Source: Rhizobium acidisoli
GTDB lineage: Bacteria > Pseudomonadota > Alphaproteobacteria > Rhizobiales > Rhizobiaceae
Direction of reading: 5' to 3'
Assembly (NCBI RefSeq): GCF_002531755.2
Contig: NZ_CP034998.1
Location: 2,728,001 to 2,792,000 of the forward strand
DNA: 64,000 nt
Below are positions 42,933 to 54,628 of this stretch, piece by piece. The notes beneath the pieces were generated by a model that saw only the letters and a program-made list of their open reading frames with translations, did no database searches and was not told the DNA's origin. A program made the position numbers and the translations under genes. Each line of letters starts with the position of its first letter. Position 1 is the first letter of the stretch.

Positions 42933-43013
42933 GAGGTTCGTCTCCATGAGATATCGATCTCACTGAGATAGGTCGGGCATGCCGCCGACCCAAGGCCTTT
43001 CGGACGACATGCA

Positions 43014-43706
43014 TTAGAATTCGAAACGCGGCGATGCCAGGCTCAGCATGGCGGTTTTCGGCTGAACCGCCCAGTGATGCGCCAGCGCCTCCGAAAGTGT
43101 TGCGACCAGCCTGCCGATATCCTCGCCGGCAGTAGCATGCAGCGCCTCGGCGACGATCAGCACCGAGCGCGTCTGCTGCCGCACCGCCGAAAGCCCGCTC
43201 TGCCGGTTCGTCCAGCGCCGCGCATGCGCCCTCTCCGCACCGTCGGCGAAGATCACCTCGTTTACTTCCGGATGCTCGATTTCGCCGCCGAAGGTCAGAT
43301 AGGTCTCGTGGCCGCCGGCCCGCCGAACCTCGAGATCGCCTGTGATCTGTTCGGTGTCGAAGGCGGCAATCGGAATGGCGAAGGCGAGCGAAATCGCATT
43401 GCAGAGATCGACGAGCGGATGCAGGCGCGGCAGGCCATGCTCCTGGCGGAAGCGGCGCAACAGCGCCTCGGAAGCTGAGCGATATTGCGTCGGCTTCAGC
43501 CCCATGCGGGAAAAGCCGCGCCGCCACGCCTGGATTTCGGGAAATTCGCCCTCTTGCGCTAGGGACAGCCGGGCCTCGGCAATCGTGCTGAAGGCCGCAA
43601 TCGCCGTCTCGACATCGGCATCCGCATGGATAGCGTCCAGGTAAAGCGCTCCGGCGCGAAGCTCCGGAAACGCCTGCCATATCGCATCGGAATGACGGAA
43701 CTGCAT
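43014..43706 (-). CDS. B3/B4 tRNA-binding domain protein
   Basis: A 230-residue protein equal to the B3/B4 (PheT editing-like) domain standing alone: GLKPTQYRSASEALLRRFR (about 69-87), LPRLHPLVDLCNAISLAFAIPI, and the LTFGGEIEHPEVNEVIFAD strand block. Stand-alone members are thought to bind or hydrolyse mischarged tRNA or related aminoacyl compounds. It lies 4 bp downstream of the EamA exporter gene, so the two are co-transcribed. Its stop codon lies in a half copy of the ATGCATGTCGT repeat. Confidence 0.8.
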   Translation of the reverse strand: MQFRHSDAIWQAFPELRAGALYLDAIHADADVETAIAAFSTIAEARLSLAQEGEFPEIQAWRRGFSRMGLKPTQYRSASEALLRRFRQEHGLPRLHPLVDLCNAISLAFAIPIAAFDTEQITGDLEVRRAGGHETYLTFGGEIEHPEVNEVIFADGAERAHARRWTNRQSGLSAVRQQTRSVLIVAEALHATAGEDIGRLVATLSEALAHHWAVQPKTAMLSLASPRFEF

Positions 43707-43709
43707 GGC

Positions 43710-44609
43710 CTATCTGCCTCCGGATATATTTAGCGCCACCCGGCTGCCGGCAAAGGCAAGCCCGAGCATGGCCGCCAGCACGCAGGCAATGCCGGCGATC
43801 TGGTTGAGCCCGATCGGTTCGCCGAGGATCAGGAAAGCAAGCATGACGGCGGAGACGGGAGCGACCGCGGTGAAGAGTGCAGCCTCCGTGCCGCTCACCC
43901 GTGCCGCCCCCGCATACCAGAGCAGGAAGCCGCCGACGGTCGGCACCAGCGCATAATAGACGACGGCAACGACGGCGCTTGTGGACATATCCTGTGCGAG
44001 GGGCGCCTCGAAAACCGCCGGGATGACGGCGACGGCGAAGCCGATGCCTGCCATCAGCGTCGACTGGGCAAGCGGCGGGATCTCTGCCCGAAGCCTTTTG
44101 TTCAGCAGGATGAACAGCCCCTCGCAGACGACGGCGCAGAAGATCAGGCCATTGCCGGTGAGCGACCCGCCGGCCGCACCCGGCGTGACAGCGATCGAAA
44201 GCACGCCCGCCGTCGCAAGCGCCACGGCAATAAGCAGGCCGCGCCCAGGCCTTTCGCGTAGCAGCAGGATGGAAATACCAGCCGAGACCACCGGCAGCGT
44301 GCCGATGACCACGCCGGCATCGGCGGCCGAAGTGAGGCTGAGGCCGGAGATCAGCAGCGTCGTATAACCGACGCTGCCGGCGCCCGCCTGAACGGCGAGG
44401 ATCAGGCGATCGTGCCCGGAGAGCTTCGGCAGCCGGACGCCGCTTGCCCGCATCAGCACCAGCAAGACCGGAAAAGCCAGCGCGAAGCGCAGGGCGGTTG
44501 CGGTAAATGGCGGCAGGCCCGATGCGATGAGCTTGCTTGCGATGACGGTGCTTCCGACCGTCAGCATGGCCAGCGCCAGATAGACATACCCTTGAACCTG
44601 CCTCGACAT
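43710..44609 (-). CDS. EamA/DMT-family exporter
   Basis: A 299-residue, 10-segment transporter with two EamA repeats (residues about 5-140 and 150-285), PFTATALRFALAFPVLLVL near 34-52 and PLIVSGLSLTSAADAGVV-like interfaces near 90. Members export amino acids or metabolites. It precedes the B3/B4 gene by 4 bp and follows the AraC gene on the same strand with a 78-bp gap, so the three may be co-regulated. Substrate unknown. Confidence 0.85.
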   Translation of the reverse strand: MSRQVQGYVYLALAMLTVGSTVIASKLIASGLPPFTATALRFALAFPVLLVLMRASGVRLPKLSGHDRLILAVQAGAGSVGYTTLLISGLSLTSAADAGVVIGTLPVVSAGISILLLRERPGRGLLIAVALATAGVLSIAVTPGAAGGSLTGNGLIFCAVVCEGLFILLNKRLRAEIPPLAQSTLMAGIGFAVAVIPAVFEAPLAQDMSTSAVVAVVYYALVPTVGGFLLWYAGAARVSGTEAALFTAVAPVSAVMLAFLILGEPIGLNQIAGIACVLAAMLGLAFAGSRVALNISGGR

Positions 44610-44687
44610 TCAACGCCTCCTGTTGGAACGCCGAGGAAACAACAGGGGCGTCTCGCGGTCTTGAACGAAATTGCAGGCGCCGGGTCT

Positions 44688-45494
44688 TTAGAGAAAGGCA
44701 CCGGCATAGAGCCGCGGCGACAGGCCATATTTGCGCACGAAGACCCGCGTCATGTGGCTCTGGTCGGCAAAGCCGCTGGCGAAGGCGGCTTCGGCAAGCG
44801 GCATGCCCTGAGCGATCAGCCGCCGTGCGATATGGATGCGGGCCTGGACGAGATAGGCATGCGGCGTCAGGCCCGTCGCCTTGGCAAAACCGCGCAGCAC
44901 CTGGAAGCGGCTGAGCCCGCTTTGCCCGGCGAGATCGGCGAGCGAGACGGCGGCGAGCGGATCGTCGTCGATCAGATTCCGGGCCGCGCGGATCGACGCC
45001 GGCACCGGCGGCCGCTCGTCGCTGCCGCCGCGCTCCCGCATGACATCGGCCACAAGCTGCAGCAGCAGTTGCTCGCGGAGCAGCCCGTCCGCCGTCTTGG
45101 CCTCGGTCACCGCGCCAAACAATGTTTCGAAGCGGGCGGCGATCGCCCTGTTGCGGATGACGGGATGGGGGATTTCCTGCCGCCCTGCCCCACCCTCGCC
45201 GATCTCTCGCGACAGGCCGGCGACGATCTCGGGATCGAAATAGAGGATGCGCCACGATCGCTCTTCGCCGATCGGCGCGCCGTCATGCACCTCGTTCGGA
45301 TTGACCGTGATGATATCGCCGGCCTCGGCCTCCACCATGCCGCGCCCGCTCAGCGATTTCTGCGCCCCTGATGAGACGAGGCCAATGCCGAACTGCTCAT
45401 GCGTGTGCCGGGAAAAGCTGTGATGCGTTTCCGCTTCCACCGCCTCGACGCCGGCCAGCGCCGAGCGCAGCATCCTGATCTGGTTCTTCGCCAT
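44688..45494 (-). CDS. AraC-family regulator with cupin sensor
   Basis: A 268-residue regulator. The N-terminal cupin domain (residues about 15-120) has HSFSRHTHEQFGIGLVSSG and the conserved VNPNEVHDG. Residues about 170-265 hold the two helix-turn-helix motifs (VSLADLAGQSGLSRFQVLR and LPLAEAAFASGFADQSHMTR-like). It is located upstream of the EamA exporter on the same strand and probably controls it in response to a small molecule. Confidence 0.85.
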   Translation of the reverse strand: MAKNQIRMLRSALAGVEAVEAETHHSFSRHTHEQFGIGLVSSGAQKSLSGRGMVEAEAGDIITVNPNEVHDGAPIGEERSWRILYFDPEIVAGLSREIGEGGAGRQEIPHPVIRNRAIAARFETLFGAVTEAKTADGLLREQLLLQLVADVMRERGGSDERPPVPASIRAARNLIDDDPLAAVSLADLAGQSGLSRFQVLRGFAKATGLTPHAYLVQARIHIARRLIAQGMPLAEAAFASGFADQSHMTRVFVRKYGLSPRLYAGAFL

Positions 45495-45553
45495 CGTCCG
45501 TCCGCAGGTTCGATTGCGGCCACTCTGCCAGCCGGAGGGAGATGGCGCAACGG

Positions 45554-46345
45554 CTAGAAGAATTCGTCGAGCAGCTGGAAATAATCGAGCTTTGCCGGAT
45601 CCAGAGCCGTCAGCCCGTAACGATCGAGGAAGGGCTGCACCAGCGCCTCGCCGAAATTATAGGTGATGCTGCGGCAGGCGAGCGCGATATCCTGATAGCG
45701 GTCGGCGACGCCGAGCCGGCTGCAATCGATATAGCCGGAGAACCCGTCTTCGCAGGCGATGAAATTCGGCAGGCAGGCATCGCCATGGGTGACGACGAGG
45801 TCCTCGCGGCCCGGCCTTCTGCTTTCGAGTTCGGCAAACAGCGCCTCGGCACTTTTGCCAAGCCGCGTCTCGTCGAAATCGGTCTCGTCGATGATGCCAG
45901 CCTGCATCCGCGCTTTGGCGACCGCCATGCGCTTCTCCAGCCGGTGATCGAAGGGGCAGGATGCGATGGGCAGTCGATGCAGCTCGAGAAGCGCCGCAGC
46001 CAGCAATTCGACCCGCAGAAGCGGCGTCAGCGTCGACGCGCTGGCGAGATCAGCACCTGGCAGGGCGCTGATCAGCAGCCGGTTGCGCCCGCCGTCGCTT
46101 TCCCGCGCAATGACCTCGGGACAGGGCAGACCGGAAGCCTTGAGCCAGTCAAGCCTCGCTGCTTCATCGGCAAGCTCGCCGAAAGCGCCGGCCTCTTCGA
46201 CCTTCAGATAAAGCGTCGGCAATCCGCCCGCTTCCAGCCGGAAGACGTTCGCAGCCGAACGGCCCAGCGCATCGCGTTCGAACCGGTAACCGGCAAGACG
46301 CGCATCGAGCGCACCCGCCGGCAGCGGTTGATCCTGTTGGGACAT
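45554..46345 (-). CDS. APH(3')-like phosphotransferase
   Basis: A 263-residue kinase of the aminoglycoside 3'-phosphotransferase class: the Brenner motif VTHGDACLPNF (about 187-197), the metal-binding YIDCSRLGVADRYQDIALA (about 206-224) and an N-terminal Lys in LYLKVEEAG. Close to APH(3')-II-type enzymes in motif order. Whether it confers kanamycin-type resistance or acts on a native metabolite is not evident. Confidence 0.8.
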   Translation of the reverse strand: MSQQDQPLPAGALDARLAGYRFERDALGRSAANVFRLEAGGLPTLYLKVEEAGAFGELADEAARLDWLKASGLPCPEVIARESDGGRNRLLISALPGADLASASTLTPLLRVELLAAALLELHRLPIASCPFDHRLEKRMAVAKARMQAGIIDETDFDETRLGKSAEALFAELESRRPGREDLVVTHGDACLPNFIACEDGFSGYIDCSRLGVADRYQDIALACRSITYNFGEALVQPFLDRYGLTALDPAKLDYFQLLDEFF

Positions 46346-46423
46346 CTGGGCGCCTCGTTCCGACGGGCGGGAAATCGCATTCCGACTGCAGGAAAATTAT
46401 GCAACAGACCTCGCGTCGCTAAG

Positions 46424-46585
46424 TCAATGAACGGTTTCGGCCGGCGCGGCTTCGAGCAGGATTTCGAACGCTTCTTCCAGGGCCGCAACCAGAATATCGG
46501 TCAGCTCGTCGCCCTTGTGTTCCAGGAACAGCGCGCTCACGGCTTCGTCCTGACGCTCAAGAAAATGCTCGATCTCGTTCGACAT
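46424..46585 (-). CDS. small acidic protein
   Basis: A 53-residue acidic helical protein (SNEIEHFLERQDEAVSALFL, then ELTDILVAALEEAFEILLEA). AGGA lies 7 nt before the ATG at 46585; the longer frame to 46708 overlaps the DUF930 gene end and is not supported. It lies between the APH-like and DUF930 genes on the same strand. Unknown. Confidence 0.5.
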   Translation of the reverse strand: MSNEIEHFLERQDEAVSALFLEHKGDELTDILVAALEEAFEILLEAAPAETVH

Positions 46586-46677
46586 ATCATTGTCCTCTCT
46601 CACCGTATCATCACGGCCATGAGGAGAGGCTAGATGCGGTTCCTTGCGTGTGGCTTGTTGGCATCGAGTTTCCAAAT

Positions 46678-47748
46678 TCAATTCCCAGGAAGCCCCCGAC
46701 TTTTCCATTGGCTGCGCGGAATGGCTCCGCTGACATCAAAAGCAAAAGAGACAACTTTCGTAGCGTCCTCATCCACTTCGCAACGAAAGTGCACATCGTA
46801 CCAGCCTTCAGCTGTGCGGAAGGCGGCTCGAAGGTCGAGAACGGTGCCGCGTGACAAATCCTGTCTGGGTACAATAATTGGCTGAAAGCTTGGCGAAGCG
46901 TGAATCAGCTGTTGCTGAAGTTCGTTACTGCAAAGCTGGGCAACACGTTTAGGGCGTGGCACGCCATTCATCGCGATTTTCGCCACGGGATCGTCATCGG
47001 AAGCCTGCGAAAACAAGGTTTTTGCCTTCACGAGATCGTCCTTTGCTGCGTCCGTCTTCGTCGGCTCAGGAGGCTTCTGTTCGGGCGGCTTGAGCGCCTC
47101 GATATCGGTCTTGGCTTCACCCGTCGCTTCTGCAAGAGGCGCATTGCGCTCGGGAGAGACGTCGGTCGCAGCAACCTCGGGAAGCTGTATATCATCGGGA
47201 ACCGGCCGTGCCGGAGGCGTTTCGGTCTGCGGCTTTTCTCCAGAGGCCTCCGCAGGCGCCTGTTCCGGCTTTGCGCCGTGCTGGGGCGCCGTCGTCGCGG
47301 ACTTTACCTCACCCTGCGAAGAATTCCCCGACGTCGATTTTTTCGGTCCGCTGTCCCTGTCGCCGAACTCGAAGACAGGATTCAGGCTCGGCATGGGGGC
47401 CGCGGACTTGGCTTGCTCCGATGGCTTATTTTCAGCGGGGCGCGGCGGTGGAGGCGGAGGTGGTGGCGGTGGAGGCGGCGCCTTCTTCGCCTGTTCCGGC
47501 GGCTTCGGCTCCGGCGGTTTTTCCTCGGGCTTGGGCTCCGGCTTCTTCTCTTCCGGCGGCGGAACGAGTTCGACCTTGACGCTCTCGTCTTCGGCGGGTT
47601 TCGGCTCGATCTTCGGCAGCCCGAAGATCAGAAGCGCGACAAGGGGGACATGCAGAAGCACGGACACGACAACACCCCAGCGGATTTCAGGCCACTGTTT
47701 TCCCGTTTCGTGCTGCGTTTCCGCTGGTGCCACGTCTTCTTCCGTCAC
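46678..47748 (-). CDS. DUF930 domain protein with proline-rich linker
   Basis: A ~356-residue TonB-like envelope protein: N-terminal membrane segment about 25-43 (VVVSVLLHVPLVALLIFGLP), then a long Pro/Glu/Lys-rich linker with a run of 12 prolines, and a C-terminal DUF930 domain (about 255-356; AQLCSNELQQQLIHASPSFQ, EGWYDVHFRCEVDEDATKVV). Rhizobia-specific family; likely spans the periplasm. GTG at 47748 gives a natural N-terminus (TEEDVAPAE); a TTG at 47790 is also in frame. Paralogue next to it at 47827. Confidence 0.7.
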   Translation of the reverse strand: MTEEDVAPAETQHETGKQWPEIRWGVVVSVLLHVPLVALLIFGLPKIEPKPAEDESVKVELVPPPEEKKPEPKPEEKPPEPKPPEQAKKAPPPPPPPPPPPPRPAENKPSEQAKSAAPMPSLNPVFEFGDRDSGPKKSTSGNSSQGEVKSATTAPQHGAKPEQAPAEASGEKPQTETPPARPVPDDIQLPEVAATDVSPERNAPLAEATGEAKTDIEALKPPEQKPPEPTKTDAAKDDLVKAKTLFSQASDDDPVAKIAMNGVPRPKRVAQLCSNELQQQLIHASPSFQPIIVPRQDLSRGTVLDLRAAFRTAEGWYDVHFRCEVDEDATKVVSFAFDVSGAIPRSQWKSRGLPGN

Positions 47749-47826
47749 AGCAGCGATGTGGCCTTTAAAACCGGCAGCATCAAGCCACAAAAGAAAAAAA
47801 CCGCGTGATCGCCGCAGCGATTGGCG

Positions 47827-48564
47827 TCATTGGTCGGATGCCCCGTCATCGGCCACCAGGTCATGCGCCTGCCATTCGCCTTGAGGAATGGCATCGCCGA
47901 CGAGAAAGGCGAAGGACATGACCTTGCCGGATCCGGCATCGAGCCCGCATTTGAACTGGATGTTGTACCACTTGCCTTTGCTGCGGAAGGCGCCGCCCCT
48001 GACCTCGACGCTATTACCGCCGACCTTCTCCGGCGCCATCGCATAGGGGGCGAGCGCATCGGGCCGCATATCCGGCCGCGCGCGGCGGGCCTGCTCCAGC
48101 GCCTCGAGGTCGCAAAGCTGCAGATTGCGCTCGCTGCCGGCAAGGCCGCGCAGCGCTTGGCGGGCGCCCCGGCTGCGCGGATCGGCCAGCACCTTGTCGG
48201 AGAACAGCCGGCTTGCCGTGGCGAATTCGGCCGGCCTTGGCACCAGTGGAGCGATCGGCATCACAGACGGCATTGCCGCAGCAGGCGCATTATCGGCAGC
48301 TGGCGCAGGCCTTTCGGCCTGGGGCGCTACGGCTTCTGGCTTTGCCGGCTCTGCCGATGGCGTCCTGGCCGGCTCTGGCGTTGTCGGTGGTCCCGCGGGC
48401 TGCGGAACGATCTCCACCGAGAGACCGTCATCGGGCAATGTCAGCAGCGGCTCGGCCTTCGGCAACAACAGCAGGAGCGCCAGGATCGCCGCGACATGCA
48501 AGGCGAAGGACGCCGCCGCGCCCCACTGGATCCCGTCATCCCATTTGCCCGCCGCCAGTTCCAT
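47827..48564 (-). CDS. DUF930 domain protein
   Basis: A 245-residue paralogue of the gene at 46678 with the same plan: membrane segment about 17-35 (AASFALHVAAILALLLLLP), a shorter Pro/Ala linker, and the DUF930 domain (NLQLCDLEALEQARRARPDM, GKWYNIQFKCGLDAGSGKVM). Conserved cysteines in both suggest a shared disulfide. The tandem pair may reflect duplication. Confidence 0.75.
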   Translation of the reverse strand: MELAAGKWDDGIQWGAAASFALHVAAILALLLLLPKAEPLLTLPDDGLSVEIVPQPAGPPTTPEPARTPSAEPAKPEAVAPQAERPAPAADNAPAAAMPSVMPIAPLVPRPAEFATASRLFSDKVLADPRSRGARQALRGLAGSERNLQLCDLEALEQARRARPDMRPDALAPYAMAPEKVGGNSVEVRGGAFRSKGKWYNIQFKCGLDAGSGKVMSFAFLVGDAIPQGEWQAHDLVADDGASDQ

Positions 48565-48743
48565 CGGTCAGAAAGCCGCTGTCGGACGATCGGCGGAGAT
48601 CATGAAACTGAGGCGCGCTTTCATCATGGAACTTGCCGGAAAAATCGGGCCGGGAGCCCTGCCGCGGAAATTGAAGCACGGCGCGACAGTGCCAGCACAG
48701 CCGAAGCTCTGCAACACATAAAATACGCAATCTAAAATTGCAT

Positions 48744-49037
48744 TCAGCCGAGCGAACCGATAAGATCCCGATAGGCGGCCTCCGGAAAGGCCTTCAGCGT
48801 CTCGGTCCGGACATTGCCGCCCATGGCCAGCGACAGCGTGAAATGCGCCATCACCGCGTCATCCGGCGCTTCGCAGACGGCGACCATGTCATGCCCGCCC
48901 ATCGTCAGATAGAACTGGTTGAAGGAACCGCCGACGCCGGCGAGCAATTTCTTCGCCGCGTCCAGCCTCTTGGCCGAGTCGCGAACATTGCGGATGCCCT
49001 GATCCGTCCAATCGATCAAAAGAATGTAAGTGGTCAT
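48744..49037 (-). CDS. GYD domain-containing protein
   Basis: A 97-residue ferredoxin-like protein of the GYD family: TYILLIDWTDQGIRNVRDSA (3-22), FNQFYLTMGGHDMVAVCEAP (with the GHD variant of the GYD motif) and a helix DAVMAHFTLSLA. The fold is an ABM-like dimer; activity unknown. The 206 bp to the rpoD terminator side contain only the terminator. Confidence 0.8.
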   Translation of the reverse strand: MTTYILLIDWTDQGIRNVRDSAKRLDAAKKLLAGVGGSFNQFYLTMGGHDMVAVCEAPDDAVMAHFTLSLAMGGNVRTETLKAFPEAAYRDLIGSLG

Positions 49038-49190
49038 GTCGCACCTCCTACCGGAGGATCCGCCTACGCAAGGCTATATCGACCTCTCTCGCGCGTCGCG
49101 ATCGGTCCCTTCCCCCGTGGCCGGATTATAACCCTGTCACCATGAGGGGACAAGAAAACCGCAACACTCATTGGTGTTAATCACAAAAGC

Positions 49191-49219
49191 AAAAGCCGGG
49201 CGCAAGGCCCGGCTTTTCC
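49191..49219 (-). terminator. rpoD terminator
   Basis: On the minus strand AAAAGCCGGGCCTTGCGCCC then GGCTTTTG: a GC-rich hairpin with A/T flanks, directly after the rpoD stop at 49241. Confidence 0.75.
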
Positions 49220-49240
49220 AATCAGTACGGTATCGAAGCC

Positions 49241-51298
<2,058 letters not shown>

Positions 51299-51767
51299 TT
51301 ATATCGTCGCCTTCCTGACGCTATCCAATCTCGCTACGGTGAATGGGCCGTCTCAGGGCCTGACACGTCGCTCGCGCCGCCCTAGAATCACCTTTGCCCA
51401 CCTAACGGGATGACATTTAAAGCCTGATTAACCACGATCGCCGGCACCGGACAGCAAAGCTTTTTTGCTTTTGGATTTCCGGCCATGGTTGCGCGATCCG
51501 CCTTGACCCAGTTCACCGTTTCAACAAGTCGAACGGTGATTCCCACATTTTTTGTTCTCGTCAAGCTTTTCTACAAAAAAAGCTCACGAAAGATCGGAAA
51601 AAGCCTTATCCACAGGCTTTGAACCGCGGCAGCGATTGCGAACCCTTATTTAAGATGCGGCGAACAAAAGACAAGGGCAGCATGGATATTGGCCGCCATG
51701 CCAGTTGTTCGCGGCATTTTTGCGGTCCTATGGTTGGTCTATTCGCCTCTGTCCGGACGAATATTGG
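51299..51767. other. rpoD upstream intergenic region, DnaA-box palindrome, no gene
   Basis: The 469-bp gap contains no coding sequence. A perfect DnaA box TTATCCACA (51606-51614) lies inside the palindrome AAAGCCT...AGGCTTT (51600-51620). A/T-rich runs near 51545-51590 fit promoter DNA for rpoD, but I did not find a -35/-10 pair that I would defend. Confidence 0.6.
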
Positions 51768-52115
51768 CTACTTTGCCTCGCCATCATAGGCCGTCACCTT
51801 CAGCGCGCCGAGATCGACTGCGGGAATGCAGCGCAGATTGACCGAGGCCATGGCTGCACCATTCGGGCCCACCCCTTCGCCGAACGGCGCGATGCCGCAG
51901 TTGGCGCAGAAGTGATGCCGGATGACATGCCTGTTGAAAGTATAAGTGGAGAGATCGTCTTCGGGTGTCTTCAGCACCAGCTTGTCGCGCGGCACGAAGG
52001 CGAGAAGCCCGCCTCGCCGGCGGCAGAGCGAACAGTTGCAGTCCAGCGCCTCGGTAAATTCGCCTTCGACCTCGAATGCGACCTTGCCGCAATGGCAGCT
52101 TCCCTCATAAAGCAT
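51768..52115 (-). CDS. GFA-family glutathione-dependent enzyme-like protein
   Basis: A 115-residue single-domain protein of the GFA family with zinc ligands in GSCHCGKVAFEV (about 6-17), CNCSLCRRRGG (about 29-39) and HHFCANCGIAP. Relatives carry out glutathione-formaldehyde adduct formation (Gfa) or related chemistry, though most members are uncharacterised. It lies 10 bp downstream of the tdh gene and probably shares its transcript. Confidence 0.85.
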   Translation of the reverse strand: MLYEGSCHCGKVAFEVEGEFTEALDCNCSLCRRRGGLLAFVPRDKLVLKTPEDDLSTYTFNRHVIRHHFCANCGIAPFGEGVGPNGAAMASVNLRCIPAVDLGALKVTAYDGEAK

Positions 52116-52125
52116 GTCTTTCTCC

Positions 52126-53163
52126 TCACATCCAATCCATTATGACCTTGCCGGAATTGCCCGACCGCATCGCCTCGAAGCCGTCGCGAAACTCATCGAT
52201 CCCTATGCGGTGGGTGATGATCGGCGCAAGGTCAAGGCCGCCCTGGACGAAGGCGATCATCTTGTACCAGGTCTCAAACATCTCGCGGCCATAGATGCCC
52301 TTCAGATTGAGCATCTTGAAAATCACCTTGTTCCAGTCGATCTCGAAACCCGCCGGCGCGATGCCGAGAATGGCGATCTTGCCGCCATTGTTCATCTTGT
52401 CGATCATGTCGCGGAAGGCGGGTGCGGCCCCGGACATTTCGAGCCCGACGTCGAAACCCTCCGTCATGCCGATCGACTTCATCACGTCGGCCAGGTTTTC
52501 GCTCGAAGCGTCGACGACGTGGTCGATGCCAAGCTTGCGCGCCAACGCCAGCCGGTGCGGATTGATATCGGTGATGACGACCTTGCGGGCGCCGGACCGT
52601 TTGGCGACGAGCGCCCCCATGATGCCGATCGGGCCGGCGCCGGTCACGAGAACGTCCTCGCCGACGAGATCGAAGGAGAGTGCGGTGTGCACGGCATTAC
52701 CGAACGGATCGAAGATCGCGGCGATCTCATCGGAAATATCCTCCGGGATCGCCACGACATTGCTTTCGGGAATGCAGACGAACTCCCCGAACGAACCCGG
52801 CCGGTTGACGCCGACGCCGAGCGTGTTGCGGCAGAGATGCCCCCTGCCCGCCCGGCAGTTGCGGCACTTGCCGCAGACGATATGGCCCTCGCCGGAAACC
52901 CGCTCGCCGACATGATAGCGGGTGACCGCCGAACCGATCTCGGCGATCTCGCCGGAGAATTCATGGCCGACGACCATCGGCACCGGAATGGTCTTCTGCG
53001 CCCACTGATCCCAGTTCCAGATATGGACGTCGGTGCCGCAGATCGCCGACTTCCTAACCCGGATCAGCACATCGTTCGGCCCAACCTCGGGCACCGGCAC
53101 ATTCTCCATCCAGAGCCCGACTTCCGGCTTCGACTTGACCAGCGCCTTCATCATGTTCGACAT
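52126..53163 (-). CDS. tdh: L-threonine 3-dehydrogenase
   Basis: A 345-residue zinc medium-chain dehydrogenase that oxidises L-threonine to 2-amino-3-ketobutyrate with NAD+. Visible are the catalytic zinc ligands in ICGTDVH (about C39) and GHEF, the structural zinc cysteines in [15 protein letters not shown], and the Rossmann [11 protein letters not shown] hallmarks include the IWNWDQWAQ segment. It pairs with kbl (53335), which takes the product to glycine and acetyl-CoA. Confidence 0.9.
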   Translation of the reverse strand: MSNMMKALVKSKPEVGLWMENVPVPEVGPNDVLIRVRKSAICGTDVHIWNWDQWAQKTIPVPMVVGHEFSGEIAEIGSAVTRYHVGERVSGEGHIVCGKCRNCRAGRGHLCRNTLGVGVNRPGSFGEFVCIPESNVVAIPEDISDEIAAIFDPFGNAVHTALSFDLVGEDVLVTGAGPIGIMGALVAKRSGARKVVITDINPHRLALARKLGIDHVVDASSENLADVMKSIGMTEGFDVGLEMSGAAPAFRDMIDKMNNGGKIAILGIAPAGFEIDWNKVIFKMLNLKGIYGREMFETWYKMIAFVQGGLDLAPIITHRIGIDEFRDGFEAMRSGNSGKVIMDWM

Positions 53164-53194
53164 ATCTGTATCCCTTGGTCAGTGCCTGTTTCGG

Positions 53195-53330
53195 CCCCTC
53201 ATCCGCCTGCCGGCACCTTCTCCCCGCAGGCGGGGCGAAGGAGACAAGCGGCGACCTCTCCGTCCCCACCATCATCTCGCAGGGCACGTGCCCCGTTTAC
53301 GGGGAGAGGGTTAGGGTGAGGGGCAGCCTC
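53195..53330. repeat. inverted mosaic repeat between tdh and kbl
   Basis: CCCCTCATCCGCCTGCCGGC at the left and TTAGGGTGAGGGGC at the right form inverted ends; the left part matches 4690-4712. No coding sequence. Confidence 0.65.
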
Positions 53331-53334
53331 ATTC

Positions 53335-54522
53335 TCAAATCACACCCAGTTCCCGCCCCGCTTCCGCAAAGGCCGCAATCGCCCGCTCCACATCCGCCCT
53401 GGAATGCGCAGCCGACATTTGCGTGCGGATGCGGGCCTGGCCCTTCGGCACGACGGGGAAGGAGAAGCCGATCACGTAAATGCCCTTCTTCAGCATCAGC
53501 CCCGCCATATCCTGTGCAAGCTTGGCGTCGCCGAGCATGACCGGGATGATCGGATGGCCTTCGCCGGCGAGCGTGAATCCGAGCTTGGTCATCTCGGTGC
53601 GGAAAAGATCGGCATTGTCGGACAGGCGCTGGCGCAAGGCATCGCCGTTTTCGATGAGGTCGAACACTTTCAATGAGGCGGCGGCGATGACTGGTGCCAG
53701 CGTGTTCGAAAACAGATAGGGCCGCGAGCGCTGCCGCAGCCATTCGACGACCTCTGCCTTTGCCGAGGTATACCCGCCCGAGGCGCCGCCGAGCGCCTTG
53801 CCGAGCGTGCCGGTGATGATGTCGATCCGGCCTTCGACGCCGCAATATTCGGGCGAGCCGCGGCCGTTTTTGCCGACGAAGCCGACCGCATGGCTGTCAT
53901 CGACCATGACCATGGCGCCATATTTCTCGGCGAGATCGCAGACCCCACTGAGATTGGCGATGATGCCATCCATCGAGAAGACGCCGTCGGTGGCGATCAG
54001 CTTGAAGCGGCTGCCTTCGGCCTTCTTCAGCTCCTCTTCGAGGGCTGCCATATCGTTGTTGGCATAACGGAAGCGCTTGGCCTTCGACAGCCTGACGCCG
54101 TCGATGATCGAGGCGTGGTTCAGCGCATCCGAGATGATCGCGTCTTCCTCGGAGAGCAGCGTTTCGAACAGGCCGCCATTGGCGTCGAAGCAGGAGGAAT
54201 AGAGGATCGTGTCCTCCATGCCGAGAAAGGCGGAAATGCGCGCTTCGAGCTGCTTATGCTCCTCTTGCGTGCCGCAGATGAAGCGCACCGAGGCCATGCC
54301 GTAGCCATAACGGTCGAGCGCCTGTTTGCCGGCGGCGGCCAGCTCCTCATTGTCGGCAAGGCCGAGATAGTTGTTGGCGCAGAAATTCAGCACCCGCTCG
54401 CCGGTCGAAATCGCAATCTCGCCTGCCTGCTTGGAGCTGATCACCCGTTCGGATTTATAGAGGCCGGCATCCTTCAGCGCCGAAATTTCGGCCCTGAGAT
54501 GGGAGAGAAATGGCGAGGTCAT
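53335..54522 (-). CDS. kbl: 2-amino-3-ketobutyrate CoA ligase (glycine C-acetyltransferase)
   Basis: A 395-residue PLP enzyme of the alpha-oxoamine synthase family. The PLP lysine is Lys242 in [18 protein letters not shown] (about 206-214) holds the cofactor Asp/His pair. It cleaves the TDH product with CoA into glycine and acetyl-CoA, completing threonine catabolism. It lies upstream of tdh with a 171-bp repeat-filled gap, so the two may be transcribed together despite the repeat. Confidence 0.92.
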   Translation of the reverse strand: MTSPFLSHLRAEISALKDAGLYKSERVISSKQAGEIAISTGERVLNFCANNYLGLADNEELAAAGKQALDRYGYGMASVRFICGTQEEHKQLEARISAFLGMEDTILYSSCFDANGGLFETLLSEEDAIISDALNHASIIDGVRLSKAKRFRYANNDMAALEEELKKAEGSRFKLIATDGVFSMDGIIANLSGVCDLAEKYGAMVMVDDSHAVGFVGKNGRGSPEYCGVEGRIDIITGTLGKALGGASGGYTSAKAEVVEWLRQRSRPYLFSNTLAPVIAAASLKVFDLIENGDALRQRLSDNADLFRTEMTKLGFTLAGEGHPIIPVMLGDAKLAQDMAGLMLKKGIYVIGFSFPVVPKGQARIRTQMSAAHSRADVERAIAAFAEAGRELGVI

Positions 54523-54628
54523 GGGCGGCCCTTCCTGATGTTTTTTATAGCACTCGGGTTAGCATATCGCCGCCGGCTTGTCTTCTTCACCGCTGGGCCG
54601 AGATCAGCAGGAACATCGGCCGGCCCGT

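Noticed and set aside
42709..45255. An 848-codon open frame on the minus strand
   Set aside because: It crosses three well-supported genes (AraC, EamA, B3/B4) in another frame and is Arg/Ala/Gly-rich low-complexity, as expected of a GC-rich shadow.
47430..47600. Tandem DNA repeat
   Set aside because: It is the proline-rich coding linker of the DUF930 protein, GGCGG-type codon repetition only.
52114..53319. A 401-codon plus-strand open frame
   Set aside because: It is antisense to tdh and has no family signature.
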